DNA of 64,000 nucleotides from Kitagawia praeruptora (GCA_037693485.1 CM075346.1:134851001-134915000), one strand, 5' to 3'. Positions 1-11,642 are shown, numbered from the stretch's first letter. Notes: a model not told the origin generated them from the sequence alone. Made by a program: numbers and translations.

Positions 1-268
1 CACATAAATCCAATTGATGAAAGACAAAAAAATCCAGACAACAAATAGAAATAATATCACAGATACAAATACAAACTATAGTTCCCACTTCCCCAAAGGG
101 CACTATCTATGTTAGAAACCTAGAAGGACTCCAGGGCACACATAAATCCAATTGATGAAAGACAAAAAAATCCAGACAACGAATAAAAATAATATCACAG
201 ATACAAATACAAACTATACTTCCCACTTCCCCGAAGGGCACTATGTTAGAAACCTAGAAGGACTCCAG
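1..268. repeat. Tandem duplication, about 138-bp unit, two copies
   Basis: Two head-to-tail copies start at 1 and 139 with the same words (CACATAAATCC, then ATCCAGACAAC, CCCACTTCCCC and GAAGGACTCCAGG). They differ by a few substitutions and a short deletion near the end of the second copy. No reading frame is conserved through them. The left edge is cut by the window, so more copies may lie outside. Confidence 0.85.
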
Positions 269-1634
269 GACTCGCAAGAACAAGAACAGCGCCTTAGACT
301 TGTATCAGTTCATTACAATACAACATGAACTACCAATTTAAGAGCACAAGACACTTTTGATCTCTAAGTTTGCTAGCATTTGATTAATCAGAAAGTTGAG
401 GCTAGGCCTAATTTAATAGTTGTTTGTAAATGTTGCAGACTTGCAGAATGTGTAAGAATCTGACTGGTGAAGTACGAATATATATATAAAGATAGGTAAA
501 AAAAAATGCGGAGTAATTTTACATACCAATTAATCCACAAGGCCGGTTTAACAAAGGCAAAACTCGAAAACCCTCACAAGCACGAAACAATTTGGCCTAA
601 AAAGATATTTTGGCTTGGCCCATATTTCATCACTATGATTGTGAAATACAAGATACAAAAGTAAAAACATGATTCATTTCCATTTGTCACATTTCAGCTT
701 CATACAGTCATTTACTACATGACGGTTCTCACAGGCATATCATCGAACAGGTTATAAACATTACTCAAACAACAAACATACATTAATCTGATCACTACAT
801 GTATTCACAAGATTCGGATGTATATAAAAAGAATAGAGACATATAAAAACTGTACGTAAACCAACTACACAAAGCAATTTATGTTAAAAGAACAAATTTA
901 CTCAGAGAAGGTGTTAAAAGAAGCTACGGAGAAAGAATATGAATATACCGGAGTGGGGATGAGAAAGGCGGAGCAAGAAGCTGCGTACGTGAGGACCAGT
1001 GGAGAAAAAAGAAACCCTAGCTAACACCGTGTTGAAAATGTTCTATACTTTTAGTAAGTACGGAGTAACATTTCCAACCCTACTTGGGATTACAACCCTT
1101 GGCCAACACGCGAAAATCGGATTGGTCCGGGCTTATTTGAAATAAACTGACCCCTTTAAATGATAAATCTATGGATTGGGCTTCTTATAGCAAAGGTTTT
1201 CTAATAGTAATGTATATTTTGAATTTTATTGAAATAATGATATGATTTTATTAAATTTTGTATACAAAATTTGAGTTTATCCAGAAATTTTCAAAAAATT
1301 GCATGACATTTGACGAATATTTACGAATAATTTATTATGATATTAGAGTCAATAGTGATGAAATCACAATGATTGTGATGAAATTATGTAAAGATTATTA
1401 TCCAAAACAAAGGATTTTGAGAATAATCGTGACAGAAATAATAATGATGGCAGCCATATCGAACAAAAATGAACAAAAATGATGATGAAAATAAAGATGA
1501 TAAAGACGAAAATGAGAAGTTGATCACAATTCACAACGAAAAAAATTGATTCAAATGGGCAATTATGTTGAGGAGAACAAATGATGCATTTTTTTAAAAA
1601 ATTTTGGTAAATTCTTTGAGGGGATGTTGACATA
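269..1634. other. No supported gene; possible minus-strand 5' leader near 880-1020
   Basis: I see no convincing coding frame. Read on the minus strand, 1020 down to about 905 resembles a plant 5' leader: it opens with CTAGGGTTTC (a telo-box-like word), is rich in CT, and ends in a plausible donor (GTAAAT). A gene running leftward out of the window could start here. The possible leader is weakly supported. The stretch 1200-1634 is AT-rich and looks non-coding. Confidence 0.25.
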
Positions 1635-1644
1635 TATGTTAATA
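1635..1644 (+). repeat. Left target-site duplication of the Pack-MULE
   Basis: The 10-mer TATGTTAATA lies directly outside the left inverted terminus. The identical 10-mer in the same orientation is at 10506-10515, directly outside the right terminus. A duplication of 9-11 bp is typical of Mutator-like elements. Confidence 0.85.
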
Positions 1645-1710
1645 GGAGGAGGTTCAAGAGAGAACCCTTCTTAGCAAGAGAACCAGAAGACCCCGATCAT
1701 CACCATTGAT
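1645..1710 (+). repeat. Left terminal inverted repeat of the Pack-MULE
   Basis: The repeat starts GGAGGAGGTTCAAG and contains TTAGCAAGAGAACC. It pairs with the reverse complement of 10440-10505 with few mismatches and single-base indels. The first about 46 bp are the best conserved. Confidence 0.8.
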
Positions 1711-2048
1711 TTAATTTTAATCATGTGGCTTAGATTTTGTATACATATACTAGTATATTACTTGTTTTATAGTACAAGGGTAGTATTTGACTAAAGAAAA
1801 ATGTATTACTGACATACGTATATCATTAAATTCATTACCATGTTTATAAAGATATGATTAAATATGTTATATTGTAATTTATACACTTTCCATATAACAG
1901 TTATCAATTTATATTATATAACTGATTCATTGAATATTTATTAATTTTGATTAAAAATCATGACAATATCAGTTCAAACTTTATCATCCTTATATTTGAT
2001 TTTTTTTAATATGCATATTATCTTGAATATAGAACTTTCATCTTTCAT

Positions 2049-2143
2049 CGTATATCTTTCATCTTCCCCAGGCAAAGGAAATTCCAGGACTACATCAATA
2101 CGATCAGCAACTGCTGAATCAAGATCGCCAGGACGGTTTACAT
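2049..2143 (-). pseudogene. ATAD3-type AAA ATPase fragment
   Basis: A minus-strand frame of about 30 codons reads NRPGDLDSAVADRID, then LEFPLPGEDERY. This is the segment of mitochondrial/plastid ATAD3-like AAA proteins that spans the sensor-1 Asn and the arginine-finger region. An ATAD3 protein has about 600 residues, so only about 5 percent is present, without Walker A or B. The frame runs on into unrelated AT-rich sequence. It lies just downstream of the TOPLESS-related fragment in the same orientation, and the junction joins two unrelated genes. I read it as captured cargo of the Pack-MULE. The family call is firm because of the long exact motif; function is not expected. Confidence 0.7.
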
Positions 2144-2209
2144 CAATAAAAAGTGTTCCCATCGAGAACGAATCAGGATTAACATCAAATTAGAGAACAC
2201 TTATAAATT

Positions 2210-3405
2210 TCAGTTTTGCTTGTTCTTCATGATGTTCTTTGTGGTGTTCTGGAAAGACTTCTTGATAGCAAACGAACTTGCTACGGCAGGGTTTGTGCTA
2301 GGGCCTGCACCATTTTCATTAGGAGGCACGGTACCCCACCTTCCCTCTGATTCCAGGGGTTCAAGAACGTGAACGCCACCATCATTAAGTCCCAAAGCAA
2401 ACTGATTAGGATCATTAGGATGAGCTGTGATGACAAGCGGATACGCCCTCATGCTGTGTAATTGTATCAAGAGTTAGAGGGAAATAACTATGGTATTGGC
2501 TCTTGAACAGATTGTATATTTCTTTGGTGTTTAGCACACATACCTTGGGTTTGCAGGTAAATAAGCTGTAGGGCTAATCCGACATCTCAGACCAAGTGAT
2601 GTGGCAGTAAAAACATAAATGCTACCATCTTCAAGAGCCGCATATACCGACTGGCTATCGCATGAATATGTAGCATCAGTGATTGAGGAACTTGATTCTC
2701 TGGGAAGCCACTGGAAGAAGAAGGTTGGAATATTGCAAAATCAAGCTCAACTCAACTTCGAAACCAAGACAATGGATACTTGAATGAACTTCATTTTTCC
2801 ATACCTGTTTAGTGCATTCAAGCTTTGGAGCCTCGTAAATTGCTAACTGAGTTTCATGCACAACCAACACATGAGTTTGGTCTTGGTGAAACTGTACACG
2901 GGTCTGCCCAAGAGGGTTTGGAGCTCGACCAGCAGGAATCTGCACAAATTTACTGGCTTGCTTCTCCCATCCGTCCATGCTCCAAACACAAATCTGAAAA
3001 AAGTACCAAAATGACTATAAATATCTAGAGACATACCGACAGAAGCATATAACATCTTCTACATTTGGCAATGATGTTGATCATTTACATAACCACAAAA
3101 ATACCTGAGCATCGGCTCCTGATGATACAAGTATATTTAGAACATTGGAAAACGCAAGGCCAGTAACCCTCTTCTGGTGACCTTTTAACTTGCTTTTCAC
3201 CTATGTAAAATGAATAGTTACAGACTACGAAGAAATATATATTCACTTAATTCAGATACAAACTATTAGGTATCACCTCATCAATCCGAACGTTGTATAT
3301 TTGTATTGAAGAGTCCTCCATGCCAATTGCAATAATGTTGTTGTCTTGAGGATGGAAGGCAAGAAAAGTTGCAGCGGGAGGCGGGGGCATAAATGTTGTC
3401 ATAGT
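2210..3405 (-). pseudogene. TOPLESS-related (TPL/TPR) corepressor, C-terminal five-exon fragment
   Basis: TPL/TPR proteins are nuclear Groucho-type transcriptional corepressors with N-terminal LisH-CTLH domains and two WD40 propellers. Only the last part of the second propeller is here. Exons (minus strand) are 3405-3277, 3200-3105, 2993-2805, 2710-2544 and 2453-2210, with GT-AG borders and compatible phases. Readable motifs are FLAFHPQDNNIIAIGMEDS, GHQKRVTGLAFS, LVSSGADAQICVWS, VVHETQLAIYEAPKLEC and DPNQFALGLNDGGVHVLEP. The frame is open, but after NENGAGPST it leaves the family consensus and ends in a foreign tail (KNIMKNKQN) with stop at 2210-2212. Everything upstream of 3405 (about three quarters of the protein) is missing; the acceptor before 3405 is intact but leads to a non-TPR stretch with a 28-bp tandem duplication (3465-3525). 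It is cargo of the Pack-MULE. Confidence 0.85.
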
Positions 3406-3639
3406 CTGCACAAATTAATTTAATAAGCACAATCCATTGATTTTTCAAAAATATTACCCACTGTGTTTCTCCATTGTTGCTTGATCTGCTTCTTTTCTCC
3501 ATTGTTGCTTGATCTGCTTCTTTTTCTTTAGCTGTTATTCCAGATGTAATAGTTAGTAATGAAAATAAACTACTTAATAATGTTGTTACAAGGAAATAAT
3601 ATTTATTAATTTCTTCCATGTTTAGATCGAGTAATACTG

Positions 3640-6600
3640 GTTTGAGATGATTATCGCTCTTTCCATGTTTAGAGTAATAAAAAAATTATTTCCAATTTCT
3701 TGAAGTAAGGCAAGGTTCTCTAACGTGTTTGACAAATATAAATTGGTTTTAAATGTTTTAGTACGTTTGAATAACATGGAATCTTAGATTGAAATCTTAC
3801 AAAACATTGAATGGAATTTTAGATTGAAATCTTAAAAATTAAATTTTAAAAAACCCAAAAAAAGAAATAAAAGATCGTAATGTTAACACTAGAAAATATA
3901 TAACAACTAATATATCAATGTGCAACACCTAAGGTAAGAAGATAATCTTACACATAAAATAAATAATTAAAATATGGATCGAAACACTTAATCCAAAACA
4001 ATTAATGGAATCTTAGACCGAAAACTAAAATATTGTTTTTAAAAATATCCAAAAAGGTCAAAAAATAAAGTATTCCTAAAAATAAATTAATATTAACACT
4101 AAAATAAATAATAACAAATTATTCATCAATTGGCAACACCTAGGAGAATCTTGCAATTTATAAATTTTTTGAGAAAAAACTAGAGGAGGAAATTGAATAA
4201 TTAATACGTTATTACAAAACTCTTAGTGGAATCATGGATTGAAAAAATAAAAAATTAATTTAAAAAATATACTAAAATGTAAATGAAAATAAAAGAATCT
4301 TAAAAATAAATAAATATTAGGATCATAAAAAATAATACCAAATAATTTATTAACATTTTAAAAATAAATAAATATTAGGATCATAAAAATTATCATTTTG
4401 AGATTATCTTATTATAAGATTATGTGAAACACTTAATAGAATCTCGTCTCAAATGACACAAGAATATAATTCTTGTCTAGTAGTTCAAATAATTTGAATA
4501 ATTTTTCAAATGTCTTCCGTTGCGTTGGTCACTTCTCAGTAATATGTTTCAATTTTTACTTTTTTTGAGGTTTATTTATAGGTAGAACACTTAATAAAAT
4601 ATAAATTAAAGAAAAGTACTCATATCCTTCTAAATATTCTTTTAGAAAAAATATTTCATTTTTTTTGTAACTTTTAGATATATTGTGAAGTTCATTAAAA
4701 TGTATATAATGCACATTGTCAATGTGAAATTCCTAAAAGTGTTTTGATAAATATTTTTTGACAAAATTTTAAAAGAATTTGTAAATATTTTATTAAAACA
4801 CTTAACGAAATCTTCAAAATATATATTTGATTGATCCATCACAATTAAAAAATATTTATCGAAATACTTGACGATTTTTTTTATAAAAAGTACTTATATT
4901 AAATTCTACTAAATATTTTATTGATCTAAAATAAGTTTTGAATAGTTATGAACAAGTACAACACTATAAATGATTCATCGAAAATTTAAAAAAATCAATA
5001 TACTTTTTTTTGAATTAGAATTCAAATTTCTTATAACATGTCTTTTAAAATAATTTTCGAAGGAATCTCAAAAGATAATCAAAGGAAATAAATTGATAAA
5101 TGATTGAAACACGTAAGAGAATCTTGTGTATTAGATGATATTTTTATTTGTAACTTAATTTTAAAAGAAATGTATAGTTTTCTCTTTTTTTTTATGTGAC
5201 TTAATTTTAAAATAAATTTTTTAATTATCAAACTAAAAATATTGTTAGTTATCAATATTTTTGGTTAAATATTATATGATATTTTTAGTTTTCTTTACGT
5301 CGTTAAATATTGTTAGTTATCAAACTTCGTTTTTTTATAGTATACATCAATTACTTTTAACAACATTTTTTAAACTTTTTTGAAATTCTTCAAAGTATTA
5401 TCATATTTTTATTTAAAAAATATTTTTAATTTTTTTAATTTTTTGAAATATATTTAAATTTTTTTATAACATATCTATTTAAGACAATTCTCGAAGGAAT
5501 CTCAAAAAGAAAATAAACTGATATATTGATTATTTGAAACACCTAAGAGAATCTTGGTGTGTAACATAATATTTCTACATGTAACTTAATTTTAGAAGAA
5601 ATGTGTATTTTTTTAAAAAATATATAGAAAAATATTATGTAATACACCAAGATTATCTTAGGTGTTTTCTTAATTACTTTGAAATCTTAATACTACTTTA
5701 TTAGGTATTTATATTAAAATTCTACTAAATTTTAAAAGAATTTGTAAATATTTTATTAAAACACTTAACGAAATCTTCAAAATATATATTTGATTGATCC
5801 ATCACAATTAAAAAATATTTATCGAAATACTTGACGATTTTTTTTATAAAAAGTACTTATATTAAATTCTACTAAATATTTTATTGATCTAAAATAAGTT
5901 TTGAATATAGTTATGAACAAGTACAACACTATAAATGATTCATCGAAAATTTAAAAAAATCAATATACTTTTTTTTGAATTAGAATTCAAATTTCTTATA
6001 CCATGTCTTTTAAAATAATTTTCGAAGGAATCTCAAAAGATAATCAAAGGAAATAAATTGATAAATGATTGAAACACGTAAGAGAATCTTGGTATAATCA
6101 AAGGAAATAAATTGATAAATGATTGTAACATAATATTTCTACATGTAACTTAATTTTAGAAGAAATGTATATTTTTTAAAAAAATATATAGAAAAATATT
6201 ATGTAATACACCAAGATTATCTTAGGTGTTTTCTTAATTACTTTTAAATCTTAATACTACTTTATTAGGTATTTATATTAAAATTCTACTAAATATTTTA
6301 TTGATCTATTTTGAATAGTTAGGCACAAGTACAACACTATAAATGATTCATCGAAAATTTAAGAAAATCTAAAAAAAAATTAATTAGAATTCAATTTTTT
6401 TATACCATGTCTTTTAAAATAATTCTCGAAGGAATTCAAAAAGATAATAAAAGGAAATAAATTGATATAATAATTTGAAACACGTAAAAGAATCTTGGTG
6501 TATTAGATGATATTTTTATATGTGAATTAATTATAAAAGAAATGTATAGTTTTTTATGTAATAAAAAATTTATTTCCAATTTCTTGAAGTAAGGCAAGGT

Positions 6601-8175
6601 TCTCTAACGTGTTTGGCAAATATAAATTGGTTTTAAATGTTTTAGTACGTTTGAGTAACACATTGTATGGAATCTTAGATTGAAATCTTACAAAACATTG
6701 GAATTTTAGATTGAAATCTTAAAAATTAAATTTTAAAAAACCCAAAAAAGGAAATAAAAGATCGTAATGTTAACACTAGAAAATATATAACAACTAATAT
6801 ATCAATGTGCAAGTAAGATAATCTTACACATAAAATAAATAATTAAAATATGGATCGAAACACTTAATAGTTAGGCACAAGTACAACACTATAAATGATT
6901 CATCGAAAATTTAAGAAAATCTAAATTTTTTTTAATTAGAATTCAATTTTTTTATACCATGTCTTTTAAAATAATTCTCGAAGGAATTCAAAAAGATAAT
7001 AAAAGAAAATAAATTGATATAATAATTTGAAACACGTAAAAGAATCTTGGTGTATTAGATGATATTTTTATATGTGATTTAATTTTAAAAGAAATGTATA
7101 GTTTTTTTAAACAAATGTATAAAAATATTATGTAACCCACCAAGAATTTTGATGCATTTCCCGCTCAATCAAAACCAAACAATATGTAAGAGAATCTTGG
7201 TGTGTAACATAATATTTCTAAATATAACTTAATTTTAGAAGAAATGTATTAAAAAAAGAAAAGAAATATATGGAAATATTAAGTAATAGAATAAGATTCT
7301 CTTAGATGTATTCTTAATTACTTTGAAATCATAATACTACTTCATTAGATATTTATATTAAAATTCTATTAAATATTTTATTGATCTAAAATAAGTTTTG
7401 AACATAGTTAGGCACAAGTACAATATTATAAATGATTCATCGAAAATTTAAGAAAATCTATATAATTTTTTTTTTGAAATACAATTGAATTTTTTTATAC
7501 CATGTCTTTTAAAATAATTTTCGAAGGAATCTCAAAAAGATAATAATGATTCAATTTATTAGAAATTTCCCGTTTGGTGTTTTTATAATTTAATTAAAGA
7601 TTCCGTTAAGTGTTTTACTAATCTATTTAAAGATTTCGTTAATTGTTTTTAATTTTTATTAATTTATAAAGATTATGTTAAGTGTTAAATAAAATATAAA
7701 GAAAATAATATACAAAATTTTTAACAAAACATCATTACTTTTCGGATAAAATACAAAATTTAATGTAAAATAATTTTTTTTCTATAATATACAAATTGTT
7801 TTTACATATTTTAAATATTTTTCAAATATTAATCGGAAACTTAAATTTTTTTTGGCAAGTAGAATGTGTGAAAAGGTCAAGTAAGCCTTAAATTATTTTC
7901 TTTTCGATGGATAAGTCTTAAATTATTTAAAAAATACTTAAGATTCCATTAAAAGTTTTTAAGATTTCTTATAGAATCTAGCCAACCATATACAAATGTT
8001 ATGCAAATGTTATGCAACGTTCTGGGAAGTCTTTATGTACAACACACTATAGAAATTTTAGCAGAACTATAGAAATTTTAGCAGAATATACACAATATAA
8101 AAAACCTAGCTTTAAGAAAATATCCACCCAATTCATTGCAAATGTATTTATATACAGAACACCTTAGAGAATCTT
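3640..8175. repeat. AT-rich, self-duplicated core of the Pack-MULE
   Basis: There is no coding frame here. Large direct repeats are visible: block A at about 3687-3990 and again 6571-6868; block B at about 4764-5133 and again 5727-6092; block C (starting near GGCACAAGTACAA) at about 6320-6480, 6870-7070 and 7400-7550. A short theme (GAAACAC, a few bases, TAAGAGAATCTTGGTGT) recurs throughout. The blocks look like successive segmental duplications inside the element. No host-gene piece is recognisable. Confidence 0.75.
7937..8175 (+). repeat. Direct repeat arm, left of the SKS fragment
   Basis: This stretch (ATTCCATTAAAAGTTTTTAA, CGTTCTGGGAAGTC, CACCTTAGAGAATC) is repeated at 9716-9905 in the same orientation with minor differences, including a 22-bp internal duplication (GAACTATAGAAATTTTAGCA) only in this copy. 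The two arms bracket the captured SKS gene piece. Confidence 0.85.
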
Positions 8176-8333
8176 AAGTATTTGGACACAAGATTGAACA
8201 CAAGATTGAACCTAGCTTTCAAATTGAACACAAGATTGTAGGAAAAAAATAGAGAAAAACTAAACACAAGGAGGACAAATAATTAGCATGAGTAGTATAA
8301 TGTGTTATTGATCTATCCGTCGACAATTTATTT

Positions 8334-9710
8334 TCATGCTCCGTTCTGTAGTGCCGGAGCAGGTGCTGGAGCCAACGACGAATCTCCGAAAATTCCTGCA
8401 AATGGATAGAGAATTAATTCTCGAAAATTTTATAAGTTTCATGTGTATTGTACATTTGATTAATATTTTAGCAAGCAAGAAATTGAATTTGAAATTTATG
8501 GAAATAAGTTACTGACCACATAGAAGAAGGTTTTGAGGTGGTGGTTGTTCTTTTGCAGGGTTAGGATCACTGTTATGAACTCTGATATAGAGTTCTGCAC
8601 CCATGTACCAGTGCTTCATGTGTTGTGATCTTAAGTTCCACATTCCTGGATTGTCCAAAAATGTATAAACTGCAGTCCACCCTCCCGGATACACTTGAAC
8701 TGTAGAACGAACAACCGGATCAAATAGATTGTACGTGCTACGCGAGTCTGATGTCCATTCTCCGTCTCCAAACCTGTATAACGTTTGCACAATTCCAAAT
8801 TACGTATCTGTTTTGATTCTTTTTTTTTTGTGCATTTTGCATAGTACAAGGTCATGATACATGTAAATTGGCAGGACTTAACAAACTTCGCCTTATTTCA
8901 TGTGTTTATAAAAACATATTGACTTGTTTTCTTGAAATTTATGATTTATCATTGCAATGAAAGACTTACCCAACCACGTAGAATCCGAATCCATCCAAAT
9001 GCCAAGAATCCATGACATCTAAGTCATTTCTGAACACAATTTCATGCCAGCCTTTGTGGATTCCGGTAGCAACAAAAACTCCATTTACAGCAGCATCATT
9101 GACAGAGTCCACAGGAAACTCATCAAGGTTGTAAACACCAGTTCCGTTGACAAAGTAATCAGCAAGTTTTACTGGTGTATTCGGTGTAAAATACGAAACG
9201 TTATTGACTACATAGCGAGGATCACCATTGATATTAGAGACTGATCCCTCAAGAATAAAGGTTTGTGATAGTGTTACATTTGTTACATTGAAAGTTCCTT
9301 GAGGATTTGGCCTTGCAGCACCACTAGTCATATTCCACCTATCTATCAAGTTTAATATCGATTGAGTTTGTGAGTAGGAAAATGGAGTTGATTAGAAGAC
9401 TATAGCTTTGCAAAATTACAAAGATACGATGATAGCTACTCATTGTATATATAGTGTACTTTGACAATTCAGTGAAAAATAGTGAAATGCTATAAGATTT
9501 TGCAATCGAGATTTACCTGATAGATTTTGCTTGTTCTACAGAAAAATCTATATCAAATGGATCTGGGCCACTAGGAAGAGGGCTGGTAACTGATGAGGCA
9601 GAATTAGAATAGTGTAGCACTCCTTTAGCCACTAGGGCGCTGTCATCCGTAGTGTTAAGCATTTTTGGGGAAGCGACAATGTAGTAATCAGCATCATCTT
9701 GAATTCTTAC
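8334..9710 (-). pseudogene. SKU5-similar (SKS) multicopper-oxidase-like protein, C-terminal four-exon fragment
   Basis: SKS proteins are secreted, cupredoxin-fold relatives of ascorbate oxidase (pollen NTP303-like in part) that lack most copper ligands. Exons (minus strand) are 9710-9517, 9338-8970, 8773-8517 and 8395-8334, all with consistent phase and GT-AG borders; stop TGA is at 8334-8336. Readable motifs are DADYYIVASPKML, SGPDPFDIDFSVEQ, IRWNMTSGAARPNPQG, WHLDGFGFYVVG and DNPGMWNLRSQ. The last occupies the position of the copper-ligand HCH motif of true oxidases and has no His, as expected for SKS. About 290 residues of an expected about 540 are present. The 5' half is absent: at 9711 the homology stops at a splice acceptor and a copy of the 7937-8175 repeat begins. 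The frame is undamaged, so capture may be fairly recent. Confidence 0.85.
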
Positions 9711-9715
9711 CTACA

Positions 9716-9905
9716 TCTTATAGATTCCATTAAAAGTTTTTAATAATGTTATGCAAATGTTATGCAACGTTCTGGGAAGTCTTTATATACAACACACTAT
9801 AGAAATTTTAGCAGAATATACACAATATAAAAAACCTAGCTTTAAGAAAATATCCACCCAATTCATTGCAAAGGTATTTATATACAGAACACCTTAGAGA
9901 ATCGT
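9716..9905 (+). repeat. Direct repeat arm, right of the SKS fragment
   Basis: This is the second copy of the 7937-8175 block, starting at the truncation point of the SKS fragment. It is followed at 9904-9980 by three short tandem copies of a word like TGATCTGAAAAAGCTTGATC, then by a repeated CAAAACATCTTACAGAATCTC theme to about 10060. Confidence 0.8.
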
Positions 9906-10439
9906 TACCTTGATCTGAAAAAGCTTGATCATTGTTACCTTTGATCTGAAAAAGCTTGATCATTGTTACCTTGATCTGAAAAGATTGCAGAACATCTTAC
10001 AGAATCTCAATTAATATACCACATAAACTGCAAAACATCTTACAGAATCTCAATCAATATAACCATATTAATATATAAATTAGAAAATCAACACTCTATA
10101 CCGTAAGATTCTTAGTGTTCTTCGTGTGTTTATCTGCTTCTTTCTTGACGCTAATATGCTTTTGTTCTTCTATCTAGGTATAGAAGTTTGATATGTCGTT
10201 GATTTGAATAAATGTGTACAACAAATCATTACAGACAAGTATGTTCAATCATGGATACCTTTCCATATTTGAAAATCTTAAATTATACAATCAAATATTG
10301 ATTGATATTTTGTTTCCTTAAGTAATGCTACAGACCGTATTTTCTACATAATGAAACAAAGCAAAAAAACCATGATTATTAAATGTATTTACAACAATGC
10401 CATTATACACATTATTATTAGATTTATTAAAAATCTAAA

Positions 10440-10505
10440 TATTGAATGGTCAGGATTGAGTCTTCTGGTTCTCTTGCTAAGGAGGTTCTCCCTAGAACCT
10501 TACCC
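10440..10505 (-). repeat. Right terminal inverted repeat of the Pack-MULE
   Basis: Its reverse complement begins GGGTAAGGTTCTAGG and carries TTAGCAAGAGAACCAGAAGA, matching the left terminus. The outer end (position 10505) abuts the TATGTTAATA duplication at 10506-10515. Confidence 0.8.
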
Positions 10506-10515
10506 TATGTTAATA
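10506..10515 (+). repeat. Right target-site duplication of the Pack-MULE
   Basis: TATGTTAATA is identical to 1635-1644 and lies directly outside the right terminus. Confidence 0.85.
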
Positions 10516-11561
10516 TATATTATATGTAAGAATAAGAAGGATTGTCTCAGTTATATTAGTAAATAAAGGGAGTTACTTATAATGTTAATTTTCGTTATTA
10601 TTATTATGAATTGGTTATATAAATAATTATTGTATTAAATTTGAGAGCCACTTGCATAAGAAGAGAATTTGAGGAGAAAATTTTATCATGTTTTCAAATC
10701 AGGATGTACCAAGCTTTGGTCAAGATTTTATAGTTGTTTTACTGAGTTTTGATCCGGATTTGATTTTTTAAAAATCTATATTTTTTAATTGAATTGGGTT
10801 GGACAGATTTTTTTGAATTTATTTTTTTTCCCATATTTTTATTATGTGTTAAACTTGACCATGAAATCCCAAAATATATTAAAAATATGAATTCTACTTT
10901 GTAGCAAATAAATTATATTTTGAAAGATGAAATTCCAATCAGAACCCATTATACATTATGGAAAAGAATAAATTCAAACTTTAATTATTTAAAACATTAT
11001 ATTTATTACTAAGTTAAAATAAGAATTAGGTTGAATAAACACATTTTCCATATGATTTTGATTGTACACTAGAAAATACTAAAAGAAAGCTCAATTAAAC
11101 AATATTGGAATATTTCAACAAATAATATTAAATAAAATTTTAACTATTATTCAAATGACATCAACAAATATAAACTACTATAAAACAATGATATATATAA
11201 AGAAATAATATTTCAATAAAATATAATAAATAAATTTTGAATATTATTCAAAAAACATCAACAAATATAAATATACAATATGAAACAAAAAATATATTTA
11301 AAAATTCCCGAATTTAAACTAGTATATTATATTTTGTTGTATATTTAGTGCTATGACATTTTTCCAACAATACAATAGTGGGGGTTTAACATGCGGCATG
11401 TCAACTCTCCAACTCATCTTGTTGTCACTTGTTCACTACACTACTACAGTATATGTTATTTCACGCCATACCGACATCCTTTCCTTTTATAATTTTATTT
11501 GATAGAAGTATCATGCACAGGATAGACACTGTTTAAATGGTCAAAACTTGACAATCTCACA
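10516..11561. other. AT-rich intergenic DNA, nothing recognised
   Basis: I found no coding frame, RNA gene or element terminus. The sequence is very AT-rich, with many A and T runs. It separates the Pack-MULE from the 3' side of HEXO1. Confidence 0.6.
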
Positions 11562-11634
11562 TAGAGTTGTTAACGAACCGAGCCGAGCCGAGCTTTAGCT
11601 TGCTCACGAACAGCTAGTTTCGTTAACAGCTCTA
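11562..11634. mobile_element. 73-bp hAT-type MITE
   Basis: The termini TAGAGTTGTTAACGAA and TTCGTTAACAGCTCTA are inverted repeats with one mismatch. The 8-mer ATCTCACA occurs directly on both sides (11554-11561 and 11635-11642), the TSD length of hAT elements. The inner sequence carries GAGCCGAGCC words like the subterminal repeats of the hAT element at 23400, so that family may have mobilised it. Confidence 0.85.
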
Positions 11635-11642
11635 ATCTCACA

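Larger units (their letters stand above)
1645..10505. mobile_element. Large non-autonomous Pack-MULE carrying three host-gene fragments
   Basis: The 8,861-bp element has inverted termini: 1645 onward reads GGAGGAGGTTC and the right end read backwards reads GGGTAAGGTTC. Both ends then share GAGAACC and TTAGCAAGAGAACCAGAAGA, with similarity fading about 65 bp in. A perfect 10-bp direct repeat flanks it, fitting a Mutator-like TSD. I see no MURA-type transposase or other transposition protein. Its cargo is 3'-terminal pieces of an SKS multicopper-oxidase-like gene, a TOPLESS-related gene and an ATAD3 gene, all on the minus strand and keeping introns, so capture was at the DNA level. The core (about 3690-8175) is AT-rich and self-repetitive. 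At nearly 9 kb it is long for a Pack-MULE. A Helitron is less likely because Helitrons lack TIRs and TSDs. Confidence 0.8.

Noticed and set aside
1258..1657. Short frames on both strands (74 and 97 codons)
   Set aside because: Low-complexity AT-rich translations without motif or plausible exon structure; two overlapping opposite frames in the same DNA.
1645..10505. Helitron as the carrier of the gene fragments
   Set aside because: Same-orientation captured pieces would fit a Helitron, but inverted termini with a perfect 10-bp TSD do not; Helitrons have neither.
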